A program made the translations under genes and the position numbers. The notes below the pieces were generated by a model. The model ran no database searches, had not been told where the DNA came from, and saw only the letters and a list, made by a program, of their open reading frames with translations. Shown in pieces: positions 10,401 through 22,600 of a stretch of 64,000 bases of DNA. Source of the stretch: Heliocidaris erythrogramma (lineage: Eukaryota; Echinodermata; Echinoidea; Camarodonta; Echinometridae); the NCBI GenBank assembly GCA_025617745.1, contig CM046858.1, positions 32,868,598-32,932,597 of the forward strand, read 5' to 3'. Position 1 is the stretch's first letter. Each line of letters opens with the position of its first letter.

Positions 10401-13400
10401 AATTTCCTGGCCGTATAATCCATAGGGATGATACTTTAATGAAAGTACAAATATAAACACGAAAGTGAATAATTTTCCACTTTAAATCATAATCTGCGTA
10501 GGTGGAAACATATATATATATATATATGTGTTTATAAAATAACACAATATAAGTTCTGATTCGGAATTGTAAATGTAGAGATTAATAGTAAACAAGTAAA
10601 AAATGATGAATAATTATTACGTGTAAACAAAAAGAGCGCGAAGCGCTAAAGCGCATCTAGCTCTATGGATACCGGCGGAACCATGGTGGAGAAAACTAAA
10701 AGAGAATAGAGCATAAAGAATGACGTCACAAAACGTCATAAAGAAACCAAGGGAAAGTACAGAAGAAGAAGAAAAAAGCAAGAGAGAAGGGACGTGAAAA
10801 AACACGTCATATAAATGAAGAACAGAAAAAGAGGGAGAGAGAAAAAAGGGAAAAGTGTCGAGAAAGAGTAGAGAGGAGTAAGAGTAGAGAGAGTGTAAAA
10901 GAGATAAACGGTGGAGAGAGAGAACAAAAAGTGAAAGTAGGGGGGGGGGGGGGGAGGAGAGAAGAGAAGATGAAAAGGAGGCAGTAGAAGAAATAAAAAA
11001 GAAGGAAAAGTTCTACGAAGTCTTAAATGAACAGGAAGTAACGTTTAAGCCAGAAGGATGTAATGTCCCAAGTTGGAAGGTGATTTTCTCTTCTTGCTTC
11101 TTCCTGTCGGCATCACTCCTCTGCACTTGAATACGCCGCAGACGTTGAAACTGTCCGTGGTGTGTCCGGGTAGGTTGAAATGACGGGCTACCGTTACGGG
11201 AAGTCCTTGCATGTTGAGGTGGATGGATCGGAGGTGTTCGGTGACACGATCAGCCAGTCGACGTTTGGTTTCTCCTACATAGTATTTGTTGCAGACAGGG
11301 AACAGATCCTCGTTCTTTCAGTTTGGTGTCATTGCTAAGATGAGAACGCACCAATATATTTCTTAGGCTCCGGCCTCCTCTGAAAGCTATGCGAGGTGGT
11401 TCTATGAAGATAGTGGAGGTTCAGGGGTTCTCTTGTAGTGACTTCAAGTTTCTTCTTATCATCGACCATGTTACTGCAGTTGTGTGATCATAAGTGAAGA
11501 TGAGGGGTGTCCTTGGGCTGCTTATTTTGGTGCTGGGCTTCAATGTGTCCTCTCTACTATTCCTGGTGATCTTCTCAAGAGACTTGTCAGTGATATCTGG
11601 AGGAGGGCTGGAGGATAGCTTCTGTTCGGAAATAAATTCTTCATTTCCCTGCAACGTCGTTCAAAGTCATCTTGGTTGCTACACAAACGTCGTAGTCTTG
11701 AAAGCTGAGAGTATGGGAGAGCCTTCTTGCAAGAAGGTGGGTGTGAAGACTGATAGTTTAAGTAGCTGTGAGCATCGGTGGATTTGTAGTACACACTGGT
11801 ATCCACGCGTCCTCTACTCGTAGTGATGCTGGTATCCAGAAAAGGTGCCGTTGTGTCAGAAATGGTGTGGGTAAATGACAGTGCTGGATGAGGAGATCAT
11901 AAGTTCCTCCCTAGAGCAAGTGGCTATTCCAAAATAATCGTCGATGTATTTCATCAGAAGCAGAGGTTTAGGACCTTCATAAGTAGATAGCATCTGGTTC
12001 TCAGTATATCCCAGAAAGAGACATGCATAAGATTATTGATCTCGTACAATTTCTATGAGACGCAGAATAGTGAAGTCATCTGGTCTATCCAGTGATGGGT
12101 TAGCCTCTAGGAAATGTCATCTAGCTTGTGGGCCATTTTGTTTAGGTGTGTTGGTATACAGAGATTTCACATCCATCCTATCTGGCGGTAGGGTGACACT
12201 ATCAAGTAGGCCAAGGGCATCGGAGGAATCTTTGAAGTACGTAGGTAGAGAAGAGACACCGGTGAAAAGATGCTGTCCAGATACTTGCTTATCATTTCAG
12301 TAGGACAGTTGATGTTTGAAACAATCGGACGCCCCGGGTGTCTGGTTTATGGATCTTCGGTAGAAGTTAGAAGTTTTCGGGTTCTTCTGGATGAGATTCG
12401 ATGCTGAAGGTGGTAAGTTGTCCTTTCGGATGAGATATCATTGACGTTCTCTTTTACAGTATGTTGATGACTGGGTGTAGGATCCTGATCAAGCCTTTCA
12501 TAAAAATCAGAATCACCAAGATGGCGAAGCTTCGTATAAATCACGCCAGACCACATCAGCACCTCCCATGTCTGCAGGCTTGATAACATGGTCTGGGTTT
12601 GTAAACAAATTTTTAGGCGTTACTCCCAGTGTTAAAGATCGTATGCTCGATCTGTAATGAAACTCACAAGTCAGAGAAAATTGGAACCAGCGGGATTCGA
12701 ACCTGTCATCTACTGCTTGCCGGGCAGCGACTTAAAGGGATACTCAACCGCAGATTGTGGACGTTTTAATGCCGCGAGAGGGCACCGTGATCGTTACCTG
12801 ATCATGCCGTTGCCCCTCGGGGCGCAAACCTCGGATAGACTGGTTGCCGCACAAACATGCACGCTCCGCCTGAGCTCGAGTTCTCGTGCGAGATTCGGTC
12901 GGCTTCGTGCAGTCGGAATGTATTACCACTTAGTCCAACGGACGCGTTCGACGCACAAACTTTGTGTACGAGTGAATGGAGCTTACGCAATCCTGACTTT
13001 CCCGACGGTCGACCGGTGGCGTATCCCTTTAACCACCAGGCTATTCTGGTTCACGGCCAAGTCACGATGAACTGGAAATCAAATACCTGAGATCCTCTTC
13101 TTTCTGACTCATTAATATTCAACGGTCCGCCGTGGACAATTGTTAGTAAATAAATAAAGAAGCTTAATGGGAGGAATTTTAATTTGTAAACAAATTTTTA
13201 GGCGTTACTCCCAGTGTTAATTTTTTCTGACTTGTGATTTTCATTACAGATCGAGCATACGATCTTTAACACTGGGAGTAACGCCTAAAAATTTGTTTAC
13301 AAATTAAAATTCCTCCCATTAAGCTTCGTTATTTATTTACTAATATTCTGGGTTGTTTCTAAGAGATTTCAAAGCGGATTGTTCCTTCTTGGCGAGGTTA

Positions 13401-16400
13401 GTAGATCTAGTGCTAGGTTAGTAGATCTAGTACGAGCTTTGAAATTGATAGTCTCAATAGTCTGAATGAAAATAAACTTGAAAAAGGCCAGCTAGGTGCC
13501 GAAAGCTTGTGAATGCACCTAGTGGCCTGCTTCATTCCGTTCCATCATTTCAGTTCACATATCTCAATTTAACATGGTTCCACCGAACGGTACATACATT
13601 CACCATTCTCTATCTATCATTCTACAAAATAATACACTTTCACTTACCTTTCTTTTGCAGGTGTATTTCATCATGCCTTTGTGAGAAAACACTTGACAGT
13701 GACTATCCGACATAGCAATATCTATTGAAATGTTAATATTTTCTGGATGGTGATTGACAAGTGATGTCACAAGGGGAATGTTGGTTTGCAGCTTTCTTGT
13801 GAGTGGATCCCAGTAATCTGAAGAAAAATACTGAAACTCATTATAAAATATATGTCATGTATATTTTGCCACATAAATGATGATCAGGGTATTATAATCA
13901 ACAAAGGTTAACATGCATTTGCTTTGCATGGGCCCTTTAAGTATCTAAATAGAATCTGTACCTGCAGACTAGAGAGGGCCGGTGGTATTCCCGAAATCAT
14001 GACCCTGGGAAAAGAATGCTGTTGGGGAAAAAACTGCCCCCACACCTTTCGAACAATCCTGCCATCGGCCCCTGATCTGTCTTCCTGATTTTTTTTTAGA
14101 GAGAGATAGGATTTCAGAAAAAACATTTTTATCTTACCCCACTTGATCATGGTTGTCTTCCTCCAACCGACTTGGAAATATAGAAAGTGTGAAAATAATT
14201 ATAAATGGATTAAATAGAAACAAAAACAAAAACAAAAACGATGCGTTTTTAATATGAACGGATTCCAGCTCATGCAATTGTGGCATTTCATTGAGAAGAA
14301 GTATCGTCGTGGTCGAACCTCTTCGTGACGGAAGAATTAGTCTTTGATTTGTTTAATCTCAAGTAATTTTCCTCTGTTCCAGAATGTTCAGTCCAGCAAC
14401 CTACGATAGTTTGTCCCGCCAATGTAGCTATCGGTTCCTTCATGGATCTATCATGTTCGTACACTACGCAACAGTCTCCCGGCCATTACACAAGGATCGC
14501 CAAGATATACCTTACGGACTCTTTGGAAACAGTATCTGCAAACGTACCTAATTTCAATATTGTTGTGAACGTCACCAGGGATAGCATTCCGAACGCAACC
14601 GACGTAAAAACCAGATTGAAACTAACCTCATTATGCTGTAGGAGTGAATCTTCTCTCACATGCAGGGCATCTGATGGAGAAAACTTATGCTCCGACGTCT
14701 GCATTACCAATGTCTTGTGTAAGTTAGCAGAGAATACATTATTTACCGTCTACTGACAGTATGGCATAGTGGTGCATTGAAAGATAATCCCTATCCTAGC
14801 CCAAATCCTAACTTTAACCCTAATGGGACTGTTGAGACATAGGACTAAGTGTAAGTGGGCTAATTAAAAATTACTGTATAAACAAGGTTTAAAAAGATTT
14901 CTCTCCAACTAAAAATGGTTTTTAGTATGTATGAATACATTCAGGTATTATTAAGCTGGATCTAGCTATTTTCTCTTTAGGGACGACGCTGGATGTTACG
15001 TGTAAAAGACTAAAGAGACAATTAAATTAAATATTAAAGCAGAACCCTGTGTAAGGGCAGATTAAAGAACCAGATATCTAAAGATCCAGTAAAGAAGTAG
15101 ACTTTTCATCCCGACCAATATTTCAGATAAGCTTTTACCATCGAATCTACAGATCCGCCTTCTGACCTTGCCTTGACACAGTCTCCACCCGGACCTTGGA
15201 TGGAAGGTTTGCGAGATGCCTCCATCCTCTGCAAGTCGAATGGCTTTCCTTCACCGACTGTCTCCTGGCAGAGAGTTGACGAGGAGGGTTCATCTGGGGT
15301 CGTCCTAGCGAATGGGACAGGATCATCTACGTTGAACTTCTCGGAGGTGCAGCGTCATTATGCTGGAGCATATCGATGTGAAGCTGATAATCACATGGAG
15401 TCGGTAGAAAGAAAAACGGCAAATATATCTGTACAATGTGAGCTCTTGGAGATTACATGCCTCTGTCATATCTCATACGAATAATATTAGGTCCCACTCA
15501 ATTATGCTCCAGTTTTCGTATTTTGCACTAGAGAAAATAAAATAGGGTAACCTTATTACTTTTAGAGCGAGTTGAAGAGAAGGGTGGATTTGTTAGTCAT
15601 TGACTTGTTACAGTCGTCTCAATCATGATAAATGAGGTATTGTTTTAGAAGTTTCTGCGTAAGAATCTGCGATTAACCTTAAGCAACCGCGTAGCCAGGA
15701 TTTAATTTTAGGGGCGGTTGTGAGCATTCGCGTGCTCCCCAGGTGGGTGGGTGCGAAGCACGAAAGCTCTGACGGAACAAATTTGAGAGAAAGATAACGG
15801 CTCGTAGCACCCTTTTTAGGCGGAAAGTTAGTTCGGCGCTCTGACTGCTTTTCAATTATTTTTTGACGCAATACTGCACTGTATGTAACAGGGGTGAGTG
15901 CAGGGAGAGGGAAGTTTTCCCTTTCCCACGCGAAGCGAGAAAACTTTGACATTTTAGCAAATTTTAGAAAGATAACGGCTCATAGCACTTTTTTTCCTCT
16001 CACTTCCCCCACTTTTTCGATCTCGCTTTCTCTCTCTTTTTTTCTTTTTTAGTTGGCGTTTTGGGGAGGGGGGGGGGGGGGGTCGACCGCCCGCTGGCTA
16101 CGCACCTGTAATTAAGCTAAAAAATAACATCGGGACAAGTGGAAATGTTGAAACCTTTGCATCTACGGCTCGTAAGTCACCAGAGCGTGGACCATGTAGT
16201 TACATTACAAACCAATATACATGTATACATTTTTTTTTTTTTTTGGGGGGGGGGGGGGGAGGTGAAAGTTCAGACTCAGCTGAAACTCGGGTGATAAAGT
16301 ATCTGGAAAGTAGTCTTACTGCTGACCTATTTGCATTATGTCAAACTGCACAACAAATATCTCACATTTGTAAATCATACGAGCATAACTTATACGGACC

Positions 16401-19400
16401 TAATTCTTACTCTCTTATTACGTTGATTCGGTTGTAATGTTAGCTTAACTCGTGTGTTTTGCGAACGAATTATAGGAAGCTTTTCAATTATTTTTTGTCG
16501 CAATACTGCACTGTATGTAACAGGGGTGAGTGCAGGGAGAGGGAAGTTTTCCCTTTCCCACGCGAAGCGAGAAAACTTTGACATTTTAGCAAATTTTAGA
16601 AAGATAACGGCTCATAGCACTTTTTTTCCTCTCACTTCCCCCACTTTTTCGATCTCGCTTTCTCTCTCTTTTTTTCTTTTTTAGTTGGCGTTTTGGGGAG
16701 GGGGGGGGGGGGGGGGGGTCGACCGCCCGCTGGCTACGCACCTGTAATTAAGCTTGCACACCACCAGTCGCCATACATACAACAGGCATATGCCTAGCCT
16801 TGAATTTTATATAAGGAATGTAAATTCATTTATTTAGGTTGCATTCCATTTCATATATACAGATCCTCCAAATATTGTTCGGCGGGTATCCGTCGTTCAC
16901 GCCAGTGAAGGAACTGTAGCGAGTCTCCGGTGTATATAGTCGACGCCAATCCAACGACATCAACAATGATCACGTGGTCCACTCCTAACCAATTTTATAT
17001 AAGGAATGTAAATTCATTTATTTAGGTTGCATTCCATTTCATATATACAGATCCTCCAAATATTGTTCGGCGGGTATCCGTCGTTCACGCCAATGAAGGA
17101 ACTGTAGCGAGTCTCCGGTGTATAGTCGACGCCAATCCAACGACGTCAACAGTGATCACGTGGTCCACTCCTAACCAATCACTGATCGCTACCGATGGCG
17201 CCTTCGTTATCAGGCACTCTGCGACCGAACTGGAAAGTCGACTATTGTTTACGAAGAAAGTCCACAAGGACATCTTTGGAAACTACACCTGTACCGCTGT
17301 CAATGCACTAGGGAGGATTTCGTTTGTCATCCAGCTAACTGGACACTGTAAGTTAAGATACATGGACCATATAATCCCTTTCTCTAATTTTGAACGTTTT
17401 ATTCGTCCTACCAGTTTATTTTCATAGAACAATGTCTACTGATGGCTCCTACCATTTTTCACTCACTCTTCAATGCTGCATGGTACTTAGCCAATGCGAT
17501 GGTTTTTACTTAGAATGAAAAAGGGAAACCTGATCACCTGATGCAAGTCGCAACTTATTTTTAACAAAGATGATTCATTTGTACAGGTTATGTCAATTCC
17601 AATTTACATTGACACTGACTGAAGTATTTATTGTTTGATATTTGTTTGTTTGTTACATCATACAAAAATAATGTAATATACAGGGGAAAAATATATAAAC
17701 ACATTTCCAGACATTAACAATTTACTTCTCAATACAAGAAATTGTGTATATGGGAAATTAAAATTTTTACAATTAACAGGATTTGTGAACACAGGAGACC
17801 GTCATCATGAGCGAGTTGCTTTATGTTGCAGGCGGCCGCAAATATTCAGAGGAGAACTAAATGCGAAATTAATGGCAGGAGTTATATGACATAGTTGGGT
17901 TTTTTAAATTTCTTTCACTTAAGGTTACCCAGATGCTCCGTACGACTTGCAAGTTGTCAACTACACAGAGTCGTCTTTAACTCTCTCCTGGACACCGGGT
18001 CAAGATGGCGGCTTACCGATGACCTTCACTGTTTCCTACTGCGTCAATGTCAGTCAGGTAGAGAGGTGCCGTAAAGAAGAGGGAGTAACGAATCCAAAGT
18101 TCACAATCGACGGGCTTAGTAGCTATACTCTGTACAGAATCACCTTGCTCGCGGAAAATAACATCGGGACAAGTGGAAATGTTGAAACCTTTGCATCTAC
18201 GGCTCGTAAGTCACCAGAGCGTGGACCATGTAGTTACATTACAAACCAATATACATGTATACATTTTTTTTTTTTTTTTTGGGGGGGGGGGGGGGGAGGT
18301 GAAAGTTCAGACTCAGCTGAAACTCGGGTGATAAAGTATCTGGAAAGTAGTCTTACTGCTGACCTATTTGCATTATGTCAAACTGCACAACAAATATCTC
18401 ACAATTTGTAAATCATACGAGCATAACTTATACGGACCTAATTCTTACTCTCTTATTACGTTGATTCGGTTGTAATGTTAGCTTAACTCGTGTGTTTTGC
18501 GAACGAATTATAGGAAGCACCCCCCCCCCCCCCCACCCGCTTCTGACCTTTACGAATGCTGAGTCGTATTAAAACGTGACAGGCTAAAACGCTTAGAATG
18601 CGCCCCTTAGCTGTAGATTTTGTAATCATGAGTGCATGTACAGGTTGGACAAAACATCCTATTTACGGGATTTTTTTTTCTTACAGCAGGGACATTGGAT
18701 GCGTTTGGTAAGTTTATGATCATATTTATTTTTTGAAAGGAAAAAAAACCCTATTATTTTAAAGCCAATGCCAAAATGCCTGGCCTCATTTGATAAAATA
18801 GCGCGTTGAGAAGACAAATGGCATAAAGGGTTTCCTTACACAATATTATAGTATCCTGTATATGGCAAAGTGTGAAAGTCACTATGAGGTAAAACTGACC
18901 CATCTTACTGCATTATGCCTTGCACGATTTTATCATATTAACAGCGAAATATAAACAGAAACTATGATATCCTTCCTGATTAAGTGAACGTCAAATGACG
19001 TTGGCAAAACATAAGAAGCTTCAGGAATTTCCATAAGTACATCATACTTTACGTTTCCGCTTCGTTTGTTAAATAAAAAAGTTGTGGAAAATCACGCATA
19101 GCATAGTCTATATTCACATTCTATTCCTTCATCAGGTATTACTGCTACGTATGATATGAAATCCGGAAGACTTGACATCTCGTCGACTGAAAGTGATACA
19201 AGTGACCTTTGCATCCATGCAGAGTTTCATGTTGGCGGATTGCGTAAAAAAAACGAGACGTGCTTACTTCCAGGTCAGACCGTGTACATCCGAAACGGCG
19301 CCAGAGAGCATCAGTTGTGGCTGGTTGTATGTGGGCGTGGCACGTGTAGCGTATCATCACGCGTGACCTATCGGGATAGCAGCGATGGAGGACGGAGTAT

Positions 19401-19567
19401 GTAAACAATTCTTCCAATCATCAATGAAAGAATCAAAAGATTGCTCAGTTCATATCATTTCACGAAAATAAAGACAACAGTTCAGTTCACCAGTTTTGAC
19501 AGTCTTGGACCAGCCCATATAAACGCTCCCACACTTAGAACACATACACGTACACACGTACGCACAC

Positions 19568-19647
<80 letters not shown>

Positions 19648-22600
19648 GCAAACAATAAATGGAGACACTGTAAAATTAGAATACGAATTTTCGCCCCTAG
19701 GGCTAGTATTTGATAAAGCCCTAGGGGCGAAACCTCGTATTTTAACTTGTTTGCGGAGCGTCTTCATTTATTGTTTGCGATTTACATTTCATCTCCCAGC
19801 AGAACTTCTATTTCTGATATATATATAGGTGTGTGTGTGTGTGTGGATGTGTGTGAGAGAAAGTGTGTACATACTTTATAATAATCGGAATTTCCACATC
19901 TTGAAACGGCCTGGGAGTTGTTTTTTTTTAATACTTGCTCTCTTATTACTTAGAAAAAAATTCGATTATTCTGAAACCCTGCTATATTTAGAAGGTATTT
20001 TTCAATGTAATGGTTTTAATAGGATTGTTTTTTTTAAATCATTATTTTCGAAATAATTAATTTTGTGTGATTTTTACCAGGGGTGCTTTTCATCATGGTT
20101 GTTACACTTGGCTGTTGTCTCGGAGTCATTCTGTTGGTAACGCTATTCATCTGCTTGTATCGCCTAACCCGAAAAAGACGATGTAAGAACCAATATCAAG
20201 GTCGCTCAATATAGATGTTGTCGTAAATCTATATTGATATGTGTAATCATTTCTTGCTGAAAATAATCATCTGCTTTTAAACAAAACTAATTCATGTCCT
20301 TTTACGAGACTAATCACTTTTCGATAACGCCTTAAAGAGCTCATATTGAGAAAAGAAATGGTATGCGTTTTTATTTGATGATATTAAAATCTGTGTATCA
20401 AAGAAAACAATCCTTTTAAAATTTTTCAAATAGCTCAACTAGAAATTGCAATTTTTTTTCAAATAAAACTCACCCTTTTGAGGGTTTGAAATTGTCTCGC
20501 AGTCCAATTCGGCAAAATGCTAGCCTGTCTATGCAAATTAGCACTGACGTCATTGGGTAGAGTCGTATGACCTCCGCGGCGTACTGCTGCACAGCATAGC
20601 ATGGACTGGCAACCGAGAGTGAAGAGAAACTTTGCTCGACATGATTTTGATACTTCAAAATTATGTTTCCAAATTTTATTAACCGAAATAGAAAGCCAAA
20701 TGCGATTCAGCGATTGGTCTCCACTTGCTGAACAATCCAGTTTGCGCACAAAACTATGCCGACGATCAATTCTCAATTATGTCCCGGGCCAGAAGCTCAG
20801 CGCATTTACGCTTTCTGGAAGCTGCTTACATTCAATCGCATGAACCTCTTCTGTGCAGACAAAAGGAGTTCGTCCAAGCTTTGCGATTGTTCTGAAATTA
20901 CGGCGTCTAGGTTGCGTCCGGGTTCACCGATTATAATGTAATTTGTTATATACCTGCGTGATAACCTGATGAGTGCAGGTCAAAAAGCTTCGTTATCATG
21001 TCTCTTTTTCGTGCCATATTGAAATAGAAATTATTTTTGCCCAATTGATCGTGGGCCCGGCAGCCACATCGACGTTGCTCTATCCTTTCAATTGTTGAAC
21101 GCCAAAACAATGTAGCCACAACTCCCATCTTTTAACGTCTTTTGGTATGACGCGGCCAAGGTTTGAACCCACGACCTCCCGATTGTGAGGCGGACGCTCT
21201 ACTGACTGAGCCAACACATCGTGTTGTTAAATATTATATGAAAACTAGTTTACATTTTAGCCTTGTATTTCGGGCCAGCTACATCTCCAAAGTCAATCTT
21301 GCAGTGACGTTCGAAGGCTGATTTTTCGAAATGGTCCCTACAATAGTACAAATTCGTGCATGCTTGCTGTGTGTTGCTGCTGGGAAATCTTTTCGCCGAA
21401 TTTTCACAAAATCACCCACAAATTCCGTTGCTTATTGAACAAACACAACGCAGTTTTGTGGCATTTTGCAACAAAACGTAAGGATTCCCCCAAAAGAAAG
21501 CGACTCTCGTTGATGTTGGTTTTTTTTACACACGATTATAATAGCGCGCGTTATGCACCGGATGAATTGACCTGGATGAATTGATCAACTCTACCCAGTG
21601 ACGTCATAGCAGGTCAACCCCGCTTCGACGTTTATCGGTCTGTTTGAGAAATCTGGCTCAATATGTGTCGGATCTAGCCGGATTAGACACAATACATTCT
21701 ATAGGTCCGCTTTGTTTGTGCACAATGGCGGACCCCTAGAATGTATTGTGTCTTACCAGGCTAGATCCGCCACTGTAAGGGCAATAATCAAGGGTACATT
21801 TTAGGCAAAAAAATCTATTTTATTTGCTAAAATTGATGGAACCTTTATTTGAATATGTTTATTATTTATTTAGAAACCATATTTCTTGCAATTGGGGGTC
21901 GGAAAAAATCAACATATGAGCTCTTCTTTAATTTTCTGAAGGTAATCTTGCTTTTATTAAATTTTATATATTTTTTTTGTTATCAAATTTTCAATTGAAA
22001 TTTCACACCTATTTTGGGAGACCAAGTATTATACTTTTACACCTTTGTCTATTTTCTTTAAGCTTGGAATCGTGTGGACTTGGACGGCATGTCGAGTATG
22101 AAACGGGCTCTTCCCGTACTCCCAACCTGTGCCCTTGCGATAGGAATTGGTTCCTCGTCTCTCAGTAAGGATGATGATGCAGAACTTGTAAGTACAATTT
22201 GTTGGATGGAAAAGTCTCCATTTTACATGATCATTATGTCTCTTTGCAACATTACTGCAGTACTCATACTTGTAGGAAATTTACTTATCCTTTATGTTAG
22301 CTTAACTGAATTGCTTCAACGGAAGAGAACGGCAAAGGTTAAAAACACAACGCACACAACAACAACTAAGAGATTAAAAAAAATATTACTTTTTCCATCA
22401 TGCCCAATAAATCAGTGAGCCGATAAGAAACTCGCCTTTACTTATAACTCATGGCAAACGGAAGCTAATACTACATAATAAAATCAGTTGTCTTTTAAAA
22501 TATTTTGTCATGTTTGTCGAGCTAAAATGGCGGGGTAATCTCGCTAGTCATAAGGACCGCTATTCATAAGGACCGCTATCCATAACGCGTGATTAAATGA

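Noticed and set aside
12657-13070. 137-codon frame
   Set aside because: It spans the tRNA-derived element and the TTAA MITE inserted in it, so it joins unrelated DNA by chance.
20940-20990. Hammerhead ribozyme core at CCTGATGAGTGCAGGTC
   Set aside because: CTGATGA is present, but the required GAAA core and matching stems are not found nearby.
21149-21220. Functional tRNA-Val gene
   Set aside because: The acceptor and T stems carry mismatches and the segment lies within a larger repeat, so it is more likely a SINE remnant.
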